A stretch of DNA of 64,000 nt from Burkholderiales bacterium. GTDB taxonomy: Bacteria; Pseudomonadota; Gammaproteobacteria; Burkholderiales; Burkholderiaceae_E. The notes beneath the pieces are model-generated. The model was given only the letters and a program-made list of their open reading frames with translations. It was not told where the DNA came from and did not search any database. This document shows positions 40,218 through 49,591 of this stretch, piece by piece; the stretch's first letter is position 1, and each line of letters starts with the position of its first letter. Where the stretch lies: the NCBI GenBank assembly GCA_027487815.1, contig JAIYCW010000072.1, positions 1-64,000 of the forward strand, read 5' to 3'. The position numbers were made by a program, and so were the translations under genes.

Positions 40218-40424
40218 ATGGAACCACTCTCCATCAGTCAGCTTGAGGCTGCCATCAATCGCGCACGGGCCGTGGCTCCGGCCAGCGGCATTGAGGCGAG
40301 CCTGAGCCCGGACGTGGCGCTGCTCGCGCGGCTTTATGGCGAGATGATCTTCCGGCATCACTCGCATCTCGACGTCGAGACGCTGAGTGATGAGGAGCAG
40401 TTGGCGCTGTTGCGGTGGGTTTAG
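40218..40424 (+). CDS. DUF3717 protein
   Basis: A 68-residue helical protein, ATG at 40218. ISQLEAAINRARAVAPASG, then LARLYGEMIFRHHSHLDVETLSDEEQLALL is the DUF3717 pattern found in Burkholderiales. Its function is unknown. It ends 12 bp before the convergent topB stop. Confidence 0.85.
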   Translation: MEPLSISQLEAAINRARAVAPASGIEASLSPDVALLARLYGEMIFRHHSHLDVETLSDEEQLALLRWV

Positions 40425-40436
40425 CCCTCTAGCGGG

Positions 40437-43082
40437 CTATTCAGCAGCAGGCTTTTTGGCGGCTGGCTTTTTAGCAGCAGCCTTCTTTGCAGCCGGTTTT
40501 TTGGCCGCTGGTTTTTTCGCAGCAGCTGTTTTTGTGGCGGCGGGTTTCTTGGCAGCGGCGGTTTTACCTTCCGCGGCTGCGCCTTCGTCCTTCTCGGCTC
40601 CCTTGGCGGCTCCAGGACGAGGCGCGAACTCAAAGCCTACTTTGCCGTCTGCACCACGCACGAGGAAGGCCTTGAACTTGCGTTTGGTGCGTGAAGATAC
40701 AAAGCCTTGCAACAGATCGGTGCGGCCTTCGCCCAGCAGCTTGGCCATCTGCTCATTGCTGATTTCTTGTTGCAAGATGATCTTGCCCGAGCGGAAGTCG
40801 CAAGACTTTTCCGGGCCGACCGATTTCTCGCAGACATAAGACATGCCGTGCTCGTAAACCTTCGAGCTGCACTTGGGGCACGAGCCGATTACGGGCTGCT
40901 CGCTGAAATCCACCGGCTCGCCACCGTCGTCGTCGGCATTGGATTGGCCGAAGTCAAACTCGAGTTTGTGTTCGTCGGTGATCTTGAGAATCGCGGCAAA
41001 CGGCCGGCCCAGACGGCTGCGGAAGCCCTGGAGGGGCCCTACAGTGCGGTTGATCAGGAGCGCTTCGGCTTCGTCCACCTCAAGGGCGCGGCTGCCCGGG
41101 GTTTTGCTGATGGAGAAGTCGCAGCTGGTGCAGGCAAAGCGGCGATAGTTTTCCTTCACCACGCTGCCGCACTTGGGGCAAGGCGCATGTAGGGTGGCAA
41201 AGTCGCCGGGGATGGTATCGGCCTGATAATTTTTGGCGCGCTCAACCACCTGCTTGGCCATGAGCGCGATTTCCGTCATGAAGGTTTCGCGCTTGAGCTG
41301 GCCGCGTTCCATCAGGGCGAGCTTGTGCTCCCACTCGCCGGTCAGCTCGGGCTGGGTGAGTTCGGTGACGCCCAGGCCGCGCAATAGGGTGAGCAGCTGG
41401 AATGCCTTGGTGGTGGGGACCAGCGCCTTTTCATCCCGGATCAAATAGTTTTCCGAGATCAGGCCTTCGATCACTGCCGCACGCGTGGCCGGGGTGCCCA
41501 GGCCTTTGTCGCTCATCGCCTCGCGCAGATCGTCGTCGTCCATCAGCTTGCCCGCGCCTTCCATGGCCGAGAGCAAGGTGGCTTCGGTGTAGCGCGCGGG
41601 AGGGCGGGTGTGCAGGCTGAGCACTTCGATGGATTCGGTATTCACCTTCTCATTGGGCTGCACTGCCACGAGCATGCCAGCTTCCTCAGTAACCTGGCGG
41701 CCATAGATGACCAGCCAGCCCGGATTGACGAGCACCCGGCCTTCGGTTTTGAAGTGGTGTTTGGCCGCGATGATCGTGGTGCGGGTGGTGACCATGTATT
41801 CGGCGGGCGGGAAAAACACCGCCATGAAACGCCGGGTGACGAGGTCGTAAATCTTTTGCTCAGCATCCGACAGGGCCTTGGGCGCCTGCAGGGTGGGGAT
41901 GATCGCGAAGTGATCGCTGATCTTGCTGTTGTCAAACACCCGCTTGTTGGGCTTGACCCAGTTATTCGCCAGAATCTGGCGGGCGAATTGCCCCAGGCCA
42001 CTCACCTCTTCGAGAACCTGGAGCGTCTTTTTGACGGTGGGCAGGTAGTCCTCGGGCAGGGCCTTGGAATCGGTTCGAGGGTAGGTCAGGACCTTGTGCT
42101 TCTCATAGAGCGCTTGGGCTAATGAGAGCGTGGTTTTGGCGGAAAAGCCGAAGCGGCCGTTGGCCTCGCGCTGCAAACTGGTGAGGTCGAACAACGCTGG
42201 CGAAATCTGGCTGGAGGGCTTGGCCTCTTCATTGACGATGCCGGGCTGGCCCTGGCAGGCTTGCATGATGGCATCGGCGCGGGCGCGGTCCCAAAGGCGA
42301 TCGGCGCGCAGCTCGGCGCGGGCATCGGCCTCCATGGATTTCTCGTCCGGTTTTTTGAATTCCGGATCAAACCACTTGCCTTCATACACTCCGGCATGCG
42401 CATTAAAGCCTGCCTTGATTTCGAAGTAGGGCTTGCTGATGAAGCGTTTGATCTTTTCTTCGCGCTCCACCACGATGGTGAGTGTGGGGGTTTGCACCCG
42501 GCCAACCGTGGTGAGGTAAAAGCCGCCATCGCGTGAGTTAAACGCTGTCATGGCGCGGGTGCCATTAATGCCTACCAGCCAATCGGCTTCCGAGCGGCAG
42601 CGCGCGGCATCGGCAAGCGGCAACATTTGAGCATCGTCGCGCAGCTGCACAAACGCTTCACGGATGGCTGCCTGGGTCATCGACTGCAACCACAGCCGCT
42701 TGATCGGCTGCTTGGCCTTGGCATGCTGGGCGATCAGGCGAAAAATCAGCTCACCTTCGCGCCCCGCGTCGCAAGCGTTCACCAAAGCGGTGACGTCTTT
42801 GCGCTTGATCAGCCGCGTGAGCAGCTTCAGGCGATCCTCACTTTTGGGGATCGGACGCAGATCAAAGTGCTCGGGAATCACGGGCAAGTGGGCAAACGAC
42901 CATTTGCCCCGCTTGACTTCAACATCGGGGGGCGCGGCAATTTCAACCAGATGGCCAACGGCGGAGGACAGTACATAGTCCTCGCTTTCGAAGAATTCGC
43001 CTTCGCGGGAAAAGCCACCCAGGGCGCGCGCAATATCGGCAGCAACCGAGGGTTTTTCAGCGATGATCAGGGCTTTGCTCAA
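40437..43082 (-). CDS. topB: DNA topoisomerase III with lysine/alanine/proline-rich tail
   Basis: An 881-residue type IA topoisomerase that relaxes and decatenates DNA through a tyrosine-DNA link. ALIIAEKPSVA starts the Toprim domain, DAGREGE is its acidic motif, and the active tyrosine is in VLTYPRTDSK. Two CxxC zinc-finger-like modules follow (CPKCGS, CPKCSS). The start is TTG at 43082, aligned with the usual MSKALIIAEKP; the upstream extension has no family match. The last 45 residues are repeats of KKPAAKK, like histone H1 tails, adding DNA binding. It is downstream of dprA. Confidence 0.95.
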   Translation of the reverse strand: MSKALIIAEKPSVAADIARALGGFSREGEFFESEDYVLSSAVGHLVEIAAPPDVEVKRGKWSFAHLPVIPEHFDLRPIPKSEDRLKLLTRLIKRKDVTALVNACDAGREGELIFRLIAQHAKAKQPIKRLWLQSMTQAAIREAFVQLRDDAQMLPLADAARCRSEADWLVGINGTRAMTAFNSRDGGFYLTTVGRVQTPTLTIVVEREEKIKRFISKPYFEIKAGFNAHAGVYEGKWFDPEFKKPDEKSMEADARAELRADRLWDRARADAIMQACQGQPGIVNEEAKPSSQISPALFDLTSLQREANGRFGFSAKTTLSLAQALYEKHKVLTYPRTDSKALPEDYLPTVKKTLQVLEEVSGLGQFARQILANNWVKPNKRVFDNSKISDHFAIIPTLQAPKALSDAEQKIYDLVTRRFMAVFFPPAEYMVTTRTTIIAAKHHFKTEGRVLVNPGWLVIYGRQVTEEAGMLVAVQPNEKVNTESIEVLSLHTRPPARYTEATLLSAMEGAGKLMDDDDLREAMSDKGLGTPATRAAVIEGLISENYLIRDEKALVPTTKAFQLLTLLRGLGVTELTQPELTGEWEHKLALMERGQLKRETFMTEIALMAKQVVERAKNYQADTIPGDFATLHAPCPKCGSVVKENYRRFACTSCDFSISKTPGSRALEVDEAEALLINRTVGPLQGFRSRLGRPFAAILKITDEHKLEFDFGQSNADDDGGEPVDFSEQPVIGSCPKCSSKVYEHGMSYVCEKSVGPEKSCDFRSGKIILQQEISNEQMAKLLGEGRTDLLQGFVSSRTKRKFKAFLVRGADGKVGFEFAPRPGAAKGAEKDEGAAAEGKTAAAKKPAATKTAAAKKPAAKKPAAKKAAAKKPAAKKPAAE

Positions 43083-43232
43083 TCGTAATCCAGATAGTGG
43101 CCCAGCTTGCCAAGCGGTCCGGACGGGCCGGAAAAACACCACTGACGGGCTGCGGGGTGCTCATAGTAAGAGCGCATTTACAAGGCTGACAACCCCAATT
43201 TGGGGGAAGCCACCTTTTTTAGCTTACTCGAT

Positions 43233-44483
43233 TTATTGCGGCAGGCGTTGGACCCGCCCATCAGGTAAGCGTTCGATTAGCCCATCCAGCTCAAGCAAGG
43301 TGAGCGCTTCAGCGATAGTGGGCGCTGACATAGATAGGCTTTCGGCGAGTTGATCCGGGGCTGTTGGCTCCCACCCAAGTTGCTCAAGTAGTTTTTGATG
43401 TCCTGGCGCGATACCGGGTTTTTGAGGTTTTGCCCGCAGATTTGGCTGCGAATTTGACTGCACCCGCGAGCCGGCCTGAGCCCTTGAGCTCGAGGCAGCA
43501 AGCGGCTGGGCGACAGGCAAGGAGGCGAGTTCGCTCAGCACATCCTCGGCCGATTCCACCAGCTTGGCGCCCTGCTTTATTAAATAGTGGCAGCCGCGCG
43601 CCATGGGCGAATCAATCGAGCCGGGAATCGCAAACACCTCGCGCCCGAGATCGGCGGCCAGGCGTGCGGTGATCAGCGAGCCACTTTGGCGTGCGGCTTC
43701 CACCACCAATACTCCGGCCCCCAGCGCGGCAATCAGGCGATTGCGGCGGGGGAAATGGGCGGGCAGGGCGGGCGTACCCGGCGGATGCTCCGACAACACC
43801 AGCCCTTCTGTAAACAATGCTTGCCCTAGCGCTTGATTCTGGCGGGGATACACCTCATCCAGACCCGTGCCCACCACCGCAATGGTGCTGGCGCTTGTGG
43901 ATGGATTCGCTCGGCGCTGGGCCAACAAGGCACCCTGATGCGCGGCTGCGTCGATCCCCATTGCGAGGCCACTCACCACACTCCAGCCGCTGGAGGCCAG
44001 GCTTTGGGCGAAGTCGTGGGCATGTTCCTGCCCGGCACGGGTGGGGTTGCGGCTGCCCACAATGCCAAGCGCGGGGGCATCAAGGGTTTGCAAACGGCCT
44101 CGCGCAAACAGCAACGGTGGTGGATCGCTCAATTGCAGCAAGGCTGCAGGGTAAGCAGTGTCTCCCCAATGCAGGAGATGGGCTTGCGGGGTGGTTTGCA
44201 GCCAGAGCAGCGAGGCTTCAATGAGCGCCAAGGTGGGTTCTGCGGGGCTGCGCAACGCCGCAGCAACAGTGCTCGACACGATCTTGCTCAGGCGGCTGGT
44301 GGATTGCTCAAGCGCTTGCTCAGGCAGACCAAACTCGGTGAGCAGCGCACGTGCCAGGGTGGGGCCAACGCCAGGCGTCAGGCAAAGCTGCAGCCAAGCC
44401 CGATACTCCTGCAAGGTGTCTGCGGGCAAAGGAGCCAGGAGTGGGGCAGCCGAGCTTGCTTCGGCCGCTGGAACAATGGACAT
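43233..44483 (-). CDS. dprA: DNA-processing protein DprA
   Basis: A 416-residue protein that protects incoming single-stranded DNA and loads RecA during transformation. The Rossmann-like core has LGIVGSRNPTRAGQEHAHDFA and SGLAMGIDAAAHQGAL, then FPRRNRLIAAL and SGSLITARLAADLGREVFAIPG. A C-terminal winged helix (APTIAEALTLLELDGLIERLPDG) ends it. Start ATG 44483. It sits between the LysM gene (65 bp upstream) and topB; the smg gene often found here in related genomes is absent from the 150-bp gap. Confidence 0.95.
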   Translation of the reverse strand: MSIVPAAEASSAAPLLAPLPADTLQEYRAWLQLCLTPGVGPTLARALLTEFGLPEQALEQSTSRLSKIVSSTVAAALRSPAEPTLALIEASLLWLQTTPQAHLLHWGDTAYPAALLQLSDPPPLLFARGRLQTLDAPALGIVGSRNPTRAGQEHAHDFAQSLASSGWSVVSGLAMGIDAAAHQGALLAQRRANPSTSASTIAVVGTGLDEVYPRQNQALGQALFTEGLVLSEHPPGTPALPAHFPRRNRLIAALGAGVLVVEAARQSGSLITARLAADLGREVFAIPGSIDSPMARGCHYLIKQGAKLVESAEDVLSELASLPVAQPLAASSSRAQAGSRVQSNSQPNLRAKPQKPGIAPGHQKLLEQLGWEPTAPDQLAESLSMSAPTIAEALTLLELDGLIERLPDGRVQRLPQ

Positions 44484-44548
44484 GGAATCCCGCGCGCCGG
44501 GGCCGGTGGCGCTTGAGTTGCACACACCAGCCTGGCCGGGGAGGGTGC

Positions 44549-45754
44549 TTAGCTTTGCGGATTCACGATCGAATCGCCCACGCTGATGGCGCGAGCTGAG
44601 TCGAGAATCAAGCCATATGCAATCTTATCGAACACACGAAACACCAGCATGTAGCCGGCTGGCTCATCCGGAAGGCGGACTTGCTCTTTTTTCTCGCGGT
44701 CTGTAATGAGTGCGCCGCGCTGCAAAATACTCAGCACATGCCCCACCTCCAGCCCCTGGTTTTTTCCGACGCTGATGGCGACGACGCTATTGCGGCCTGC
44801 TTGAGTGACGCCCCTGTAAACCGACACCAAGCGGCCCTTGATCATCGATTCGGGAGCGCGCGGTGCATAGTTGAGCACTCGGGCACGCTCTGCAGGCATC
44901 AGCCGATCACCCACGCCCACTTCTTCAGTGGTGCCGGTGATGCGCAAGGTGGCAGGATCGCCGTTGCGCTCGGTGCGGGCGGAGCCCACATACAAGGCTT
45001 CATAGGCAATCGGCAGCCGCGTTTCCGGATCGAGCAGCGGGCGAGCCGAGCGGTAGATATGCCAGTCGGTGACGTTTTTATCTTCGATGCCGCGCGCGTA
45101 GGCGAGATCGCCACGGCCCAGGAACACCCGGCCTTCTTGAGTGCCGACGATACGTGCGCTCTCGGCGAGGCCCTTTTCTTCCACTATCAGTGGGCGATTC
45201 AAAAATGCATCAATCGCAGCAGCCGAGATTGTGGGGATCGGTGCGCGATCCAGCGAGGTGACGCGAGCGCTTGGCTTGAGCGAATCAGGGCGTTCGCCTT
45301 GGACCATCGAGCCGCCGCCAGACACAGAGCGGCCCAAGCGCAGCCGGGGTGTGCCGCTCGAAGTGTCGAGCATGATCACGTCGCCCGGGAAGATCAGATG
45401 CGGGTTTTTGATCTGGTCTTTATTCAGCTGCCAGATTTCCGGCCAGCGCCACGGCTTGGCAAGAAACTTCCCCGAAATATCCCAAAGGGTATCGCCACGC
45501 ACCACGGTATATTGATCCGGCGCATCTTTGGCCAATTCGATGGGCACTTTGACCGCGCCCGGCAAATCGGCCGGGTTTGTCGCTGCTGTAGCGGTGCCCG
45601 AGGCTTGCGCCCAAAGCGCTCCCCAGGGGGTCAATCCACCCGCGGCCAGTGCCAACCCTTTGAGGAGCAGAGGTCTACGCGAGGACAATTCCTGCGTGTT
45701 AACATTAATTATCGATGCGGAGGATCTCCGCACAAGCGGCAATTTCGAGCTCAC
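44549..45754 (-). CDS. LysM-domain protein
   Basis: A 401-residue exported protein. I choose GTG at 45754, which has AGGAA 5 bp upstream, over the TTG at 45778. A twin-arginine-like, hydrophobic segment (SSRRPLLLKGLALAAGG) leads to one LysM repeat at about residues 80-130 (YTVVRGDTLWDISGKFLAKPWRWPEIW), which binds peptidoglycan. The long remainder, with LSILQRGALITDREKKE, is conserved in betaproteobacteria next to dprA. It is divergent from def. Confidence 0.88.
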   Translation of the reverse strand: MSSKLPLVRRSSASIINVNTQELSSRRPLLLKGLALAAGGLTPWGALWAQASGTATAATNPADLPGAVKVPIELAKDAPDQYTVVRGDTLWDISGKFLAKPWRWPEIWQLNKDQIKNPHLIFPGDVIMLDTSSGTPRLRLGRSVSGGGSMVQGERPDSLKPSARVTSLDRAPIPTISAAAIDAFLNRPLIVEEKGLAESARIVGTQEGRVFLGRGDLAYARGIEDKNVTDWHIYRSARPLLDPETRLPIAYEALYVGSARTERNGDPATLRITGTTEEVGVGDRLMPAERARVLNYAPRAPESMIKGRLVSVYRGVTQAGRNSVVAISVGKNQGLEVGHVLSILQRGALITDREKKEQVRLPDEPAGYMLVFRVFDKIAYGLILDSARAISVGDSIVNPQS

Positions 45755-45861
45755 TTGAATTCCTAGAGTTTGTCTCAAATTTTGCAGCTAATGTGTTGAT
45801 ATTGCAAGCTAAATTACCTGAAAGGAAGCTCGCCTAAGCGATAGGCGGCGGAATTTGTCTG

Positions 45862-46368
45862 ATGGCCGTACTTTCCATCCTCAAGTATCCGGATGCACGT
45901 TTGCATCAAGTGGCCAAACCTGTGGCCCACGTGGATGACGCGATTCGCCGTCTGGTGCGCGATATGGCCGAGACCATGTACGACGCGCCGGGGATCGGGC
46001 TGGCCGCCACTCAGGTTGATGTCCACCTTCGAGTGATCGTGATTGACATATCCGAGACCAAAGACGAGTTGCGGGTGTTTATCAATCCGCAAATCGTTGC
46101 TTCCAGCGATGATCGCAAGATTTACGAGGAAGGTTGCCTGTCGGTACCCGGGGTGTATGACGAGGTTGAGCGGCCCGATCGCATCCGGGTGCGCGCGCTC
46201 GACGAGAACGGCAAGAGCTTCGAGCTGGATGCCGATGGCTTGCTTGCGGTGTGCTTGCAACATGAAATGGATCATTTGGCTGGCCGGGTGTTTGTGCAAC
46301 ATCTCTCCCGGCTCAAGCAAAGCCGGATTCGCGCCAAGATGCTGAAGGCCGAGCGCACCGCCGCCTGA
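45862..46368 (+). CDS. def: Peptide deformylase
   Basis: A 168-residue metalloenzyme that removes the formyl group from new proteins. The three motifs are intact: GIGLAATQV (residues 45-53), EGCLSVPG (residues 90-97) and HEMDH (residues 133-137) with the metal ligands Cys and two His. It forms the classic def-fmt-rsmB order with the next two genes. Confidence 0.97.
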   Translation: MAVLSILKYPDARLHQVAKPVAHVDDAIRRLVRDMAETMYDAPGIGLAATQVDVHLRVIVIDISETKDELRVFINPQIVASSDDRKIYEEGCLSVPGVYDEVERPDRIRVRALDENGKSFELDADGLLAVCLQHEMDHLAGRVFVQHLSRLKQSRIRAKMLKAERTAA

Positions 46369-46460
46369 TTTCCCGTATCCTTGGTGCCCCTGCTTGGGCG
46401 CCGGGCTCAAGACGAGCCGTGATCGAGGCGAGCCCGAGCCTTTACAAACCTGATGGACCC

Positions 46461-47417
46461 ATGCGTATTGTGTTTGCCGGCACGCCGGAATTTGCCCGCT
46501 CGGCTTTGGTAGCGCTGGCCCAAGCGGGTCACGATGTCGTTGCGGTCTATACGCAGCCTGATCGACCGGCCGGGCGTGGCCAGCAACTTCAGCCCAGTGC
46601 AGTCAAGCGGGAGGCTTTGGCCAGGGGGTTCGCCATTGAGCAGCCCGCCAGCCTGCGGGATTCGGAAGCTCAGGCACGTTTGGCGGCCTATGCGCCTGAG
46701 GCCGTGATCGTCGCGGCCTATGGTTTGCTGCTGCCTCAAGCGGTGCTCGATGTTCCTGCATTGGGTTGCCTCAACATCCACGCGTCGTTGTTGCCACGCT
46801 GGCGAGGGGCCGCGCCGATCCAGCGTGCCATCGAAGCGGGTGACACCGTCACCGGGATCACGATCATGCAGATGGAGGCGGGGCTTGATACCGGGCCGAT
46901 GCTCCTGACCCGGACACTCCCAATCACCCGCGATGACACCGGGTCGAGCGTGCACGACAAGCTCGCCGATCTTGGCGCGCAGGCGATTGTTGCGGCGCTA
47001 GAGGACTTGCCCGAGCTTTTGGCCAGGGCGCAGCCTCAGCCCGGGGAAGGGGTGACTTACGCCGCCAAGCTCAACAAAGCCCAGGCCCAACTCGATTGGA
47101 TGCGCCCGGCCGCCGAGCTCGCGTTGCAGATTCGCGCGTTTGATCCGGTGCCAGGATGCTGGACGCAAGCGTCCGATGGCAGCCTGATTAAAGTTTGGGC
47201 GGCCCAGGTAAGTGAAAACCCAAACATTTCGGGTCTGCCACAGGCGCCTGGCACATTAGCGGCGCTCCATCCCGACGCATTCGATGTAGCCTGCGGTGAT
47301 GGAGCCTTGCGCATTACTGAAGTTCAACGCCCGGGCGGCAAACGTTTGCCCTGCGCCCAAGCCAACCTTTCGCAGTGGCTCAAGCCCGGCGATATTTTGA
47401 AAAGCCCCGCCCGATAA
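46461..47417 (+). CDS. fmt: Methionyl-tRNA formyltransferase
   Basis: A 318-residue enzyme that formylates initiator Met-tRNA. The start MRIVFAGTPEFA, the tetrahydrofolate site HASLLPRWRGAAPIQRAI, and the GITIMQMEAGLDTGPML segment are conserved. I use ATG 46461, where the family's N-terminus begins. Its stop TAATG shares a base with the rsmB start, so the two are translationally coupled. Confidence 0.96.
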   Translation: MRIVFAGTPEFARSALVALAQAGHDVVAVYTQPDRPAGRGQQLQPSAVKREALARGFAIEQPASLRDSEAQARLAAYAPEAVIVAAYGLLLPQAVLDVPALGCLNIHASLLPRWRGAAPIQRAIEAGDTVTGITIMQMEAGLDTGPMLLTRTLPITRDDTGSSVHDKLADLGAQAIVAALEDLPELLARAQPQPGEGVTYAAKLNKAQAQLDWMRPAAELALQIRAFDPVPGCWTQASDGSLIKVWAAQVSENPNISGLPQAPGTLAALHPDAFDVACGDGALRITEVQRPGGKRLPCAQANLSQWLKPGDILKSPAR

Positions 47418-48997
47418 TGAGTGCTGATCGTCCTGTTTTGCGGGTCAAGCCCCGCCCTCCTGCTGCGCCCAAAGCAAACGCAGCACTTCGCCCGCCACGG
47501 GCCGCAGCCACCGGCGCCGATGCCAGGCCATCTGAGCCGCGTCGTGCCCCACCTCGGTTCTCCCCGCCTCGCGCTGCGCCACCCCCACCCATGCCCGCCG
47601 CGCAGACTCCCCCGCCGTCCCCCAGTGCGCCGCGCCGTTGGGAGCTCGGCGCCGAGCTGCGCCTCACGGCCCATGCCTGGCAGGTGCTCACCGAAGGTCG
47701 GCGTTGGTCGGAGGTGATTGAGGCTCGGGCCAAGGGCGGGGCGCTGCCCAGCCGCTCACGCGCCGCGGTGCAGGATTACCTTTACTTATTAGCGCGCCAT
47801 CGCCTGAGCCTGGAAAAACTGGCGAGTTTTTTGAATCAGCGCCAGCCAGCGCCCTCGGTAGGCACCCTGCAACTGGCTGCTCTTGCGCTGCTCACCCGCC
47901 TGGAGGCTGATGACCCGTATTGCGCCACGATTGTGGATCAAGCGGTGCGGGCCGCCAAAGGCGCCCAAGACGACACGGTGCTCGCCGCCGCCTCCGGGTT
48001 TATCAACGCCACCTTGCGCCGATTTTTGCGCGAGCGTGCCGATCTGATGAATCGCTTGCAGCAAATGGCGCAGCACGATCCTTGTTTGCGCTGGAATTTC
48101 CCGCAATGGTGGATCGATCAAATCCGCACCGACTATCCGCAGCAGTGGCAAGAGGTGCTCGAAGCGATGAACCAACCCGCGCATTTGACCTTGCGGGTCA
48201 ACCCGCGGCAAACCGGGCGTGCCGAGTTTGTGCAGTCGGTGGCGGCAGCCTATGCGGATGCCGGACTCAAGTTCATCACGCCTGACAACACTCTCGCGGT
48301 GATGCTGGATCGCAGCCTGGATGTGACCCATCTGCCGGGCTATGAGCAAGGCCATTTTTCGGTGCAAGACCTCGCGGCCCAGCATGCTGCACCCTTGCTT
48401 GCGCCTGCGCCCGGGGCTTCAATCCTCGACGCTTGTGCCGCGCCTGGTGGGAAAACGGCGCACCTGCTAGAACTCGCCGATGTGCAGGTGACAGCCATCG
48501 ATCAGGATGAGCGCCGCTTGGAGCGCCTGGGGGTGAACCTCAGCCGGTTGCAACTCGATACGCTTCCCGAAGCCGGCGGCCAGATCATCGCAGGTGATGC
48601 TGCCAATCTCGAAGCGTGGTGGGATGGTGTGCCATTCGATCATGTGTTGCTCGATGCGCCGTGCTCGGCCTCCGGAATCGTGCGCCGTCATCCGGATGTG
48701 CGCTGGTTGCGCAAGCGTAGCGACCTCGCCACATTGGCCGAGCAGCAATCCCGTTTGCTCGATGCCCTTTGGCCGGTGCTCAAGCCGGGTGGTACATTGC
48801 TTTACATCACCTGCTCGGTGTTTCGTGCCGAAGGCGCTGCGGTCATCGATCAGTTTTTAGCCCGTACCCCCGAGGCCAAGCCCTTGCCCATGCGAACCGG
48901 TTGTCTGGAGTTTTCCGCTGAGCGTGCGCTTTTACCCAGCGCCGATCATGACGGCTTTTATTTCTGCCTGCTGCAGCGCCAGCCCGTGCAAGAGTGA
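47417..48997 (+). CDS. rsmB: 16S rRNA (cytosine-967) methyltransferase
   Basis: A 526-residue enzyme. After a proline/alanine-rich extension of about 65 residues, a NusB-like domain (residues 70-200) and a methyltransferase domain follow. GASILDACAAPGGKTAHLLEL binds AdoMet; the two catalytic cysteines are in LDAPCSASGIVRRHPD and YITCSVF. Start ATG 47417 overlaps the fmt stop. The extension is unusual for RsmB and probably disordered. Confidence 0.95.
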   Translation: MSADRPVLRVKPRPPAAPKANAALRPPRAAATGADARPSEPRRAPPRFSPPRAAPPPPMPAAQTPPPSPSAPRRWELGAELRLTAHAWQVLTEGRRWSEVIEARAKGGALPSRSRAAVQDYLYLLARHRLSLEKLASFLNQRQPAPSVGTLQLAALALLTRLEADDPYCATIVDQAVRAAKGAQDDTVLAAASGFINATLRRFLRERADLMNRLQQMAQHDPCLRWNFPQWWIDQIRTDYPQQWQEVLEAMNQPAHLTLRVNPRQTGRAEFVQSVAAAYADAGLKFITPDNTLAVMLDRSLDVTHLPGYEQGHFSVQDLAAQHAAPLLAPAPGASILDACAAPGGKTAHLLELADVQVTAIDQDERRLERLGVNLSRLQLDTLPEAGGQIIAGDAANLEAWWDGVPFDHVLLDAPCSASGIVRRHPDVRWLRKRSDLATLAEQQSRLLDALWPVLKPGGTLLYITCSVFRAEGAAVIDQFLARTPEAKPLPMRTGCLEFSAERALLPSADHDGFYFCLLQRQPVQE

Positions 48998-49000
48998 GCC

Positions 49001-49591
49001 ATGCAGCGTCGCGCTTTGCTTCAAGCCGCCGTATGTAGTGTCCTCTCGTTGGGGATAGCGGGCAAAGCCCAGGCGCTTGGCGAAACCATTGAGTTGCGCC
49101 GCGCAACGCTCTCTCCGGCACCGGATGCCGAGGCCTGGCAGCTTAATGCTGATATCGACATCAGTTTGCCGGGCCGGCTCGAAGAAGCGGTCAATCGAGG
49201 GGTGCCCCTGCACTTCATCCTTGAAGTCGATGTGGCCCGCTCGCGATGGTATTGGCTCAACGAAAAGCTGGTGAGTTTGAACCAGGTGTTTCGCCTGTCG
49301 TTTAACGCCTTGTCGCGCAGCTTTCGGGTGAGTAGCCTGCAAAACCAGCAGCAATACGCCACGCTGAGTGAAGCCTTGGCCGATCTGGGCCAGATGCGTA
49401 ACCTGCGGGTGGCCCCACTGGATCGAATCAAGCTCGATAGCAACACCTATGGCTTTGCCCGCATGCGGCTCGATGTGAGCCAACTGCCCAAGCCCTTGCA
49501 ATTGAGTGCGATCACCAACAAGGAACTCACCTTGCAAAGTGAATGGACCCGACTACAGTTCCCCGACCCAGCCAGCAACACCGCACGATAA
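49001..49591 (+). CDS. DUF4390-family exported protein
   Basis: A 196-residue protein with a signal segment (ALLQAAVCSVLSLGIAGKAQA). The mature part (WQLNADIDISLPGRLEEAVNRGVPLHFILEVDV, then YRLSFNALSRSFRV-like strands) matches DUF4390, a periplasmic family found between rsmB and ntrY in betaproteobacteria. Function unknown; the context suggests support of the NtrY sensor. It overlaps ntrY by 49 bp. Confidence 0.85.
   Translation: MQRRALLQAAVCSVLSLGIAGKAQALGETIELRRATLSPAPDAEAWQLNADIDISLPGRLEEAVNRGVPLHFILEVDVARSRWYWLNEKLVSLNQVFRLSFNALSRSFRVSSLQNQQQYATLSEALADLGQMRNLRVAPLDRIKLDSNTYGFARMRLDVSQLPKPLQLSAITNKELTLQSEWTRLQFPDPASNTAR

Noticed and set aside
43083-43232. A small smg-type gene between dprA and topB
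   Set aside because: The 150-bp gap is too short and has no frame; only a weak CCCCAATTTGGGG palindrome is present.
44681-45766. A 361-codon plus-strand frame
   Set aside because: Antisense to the LysM gene; its sequence is histidine- and arginine-rich, as shadow frames are.
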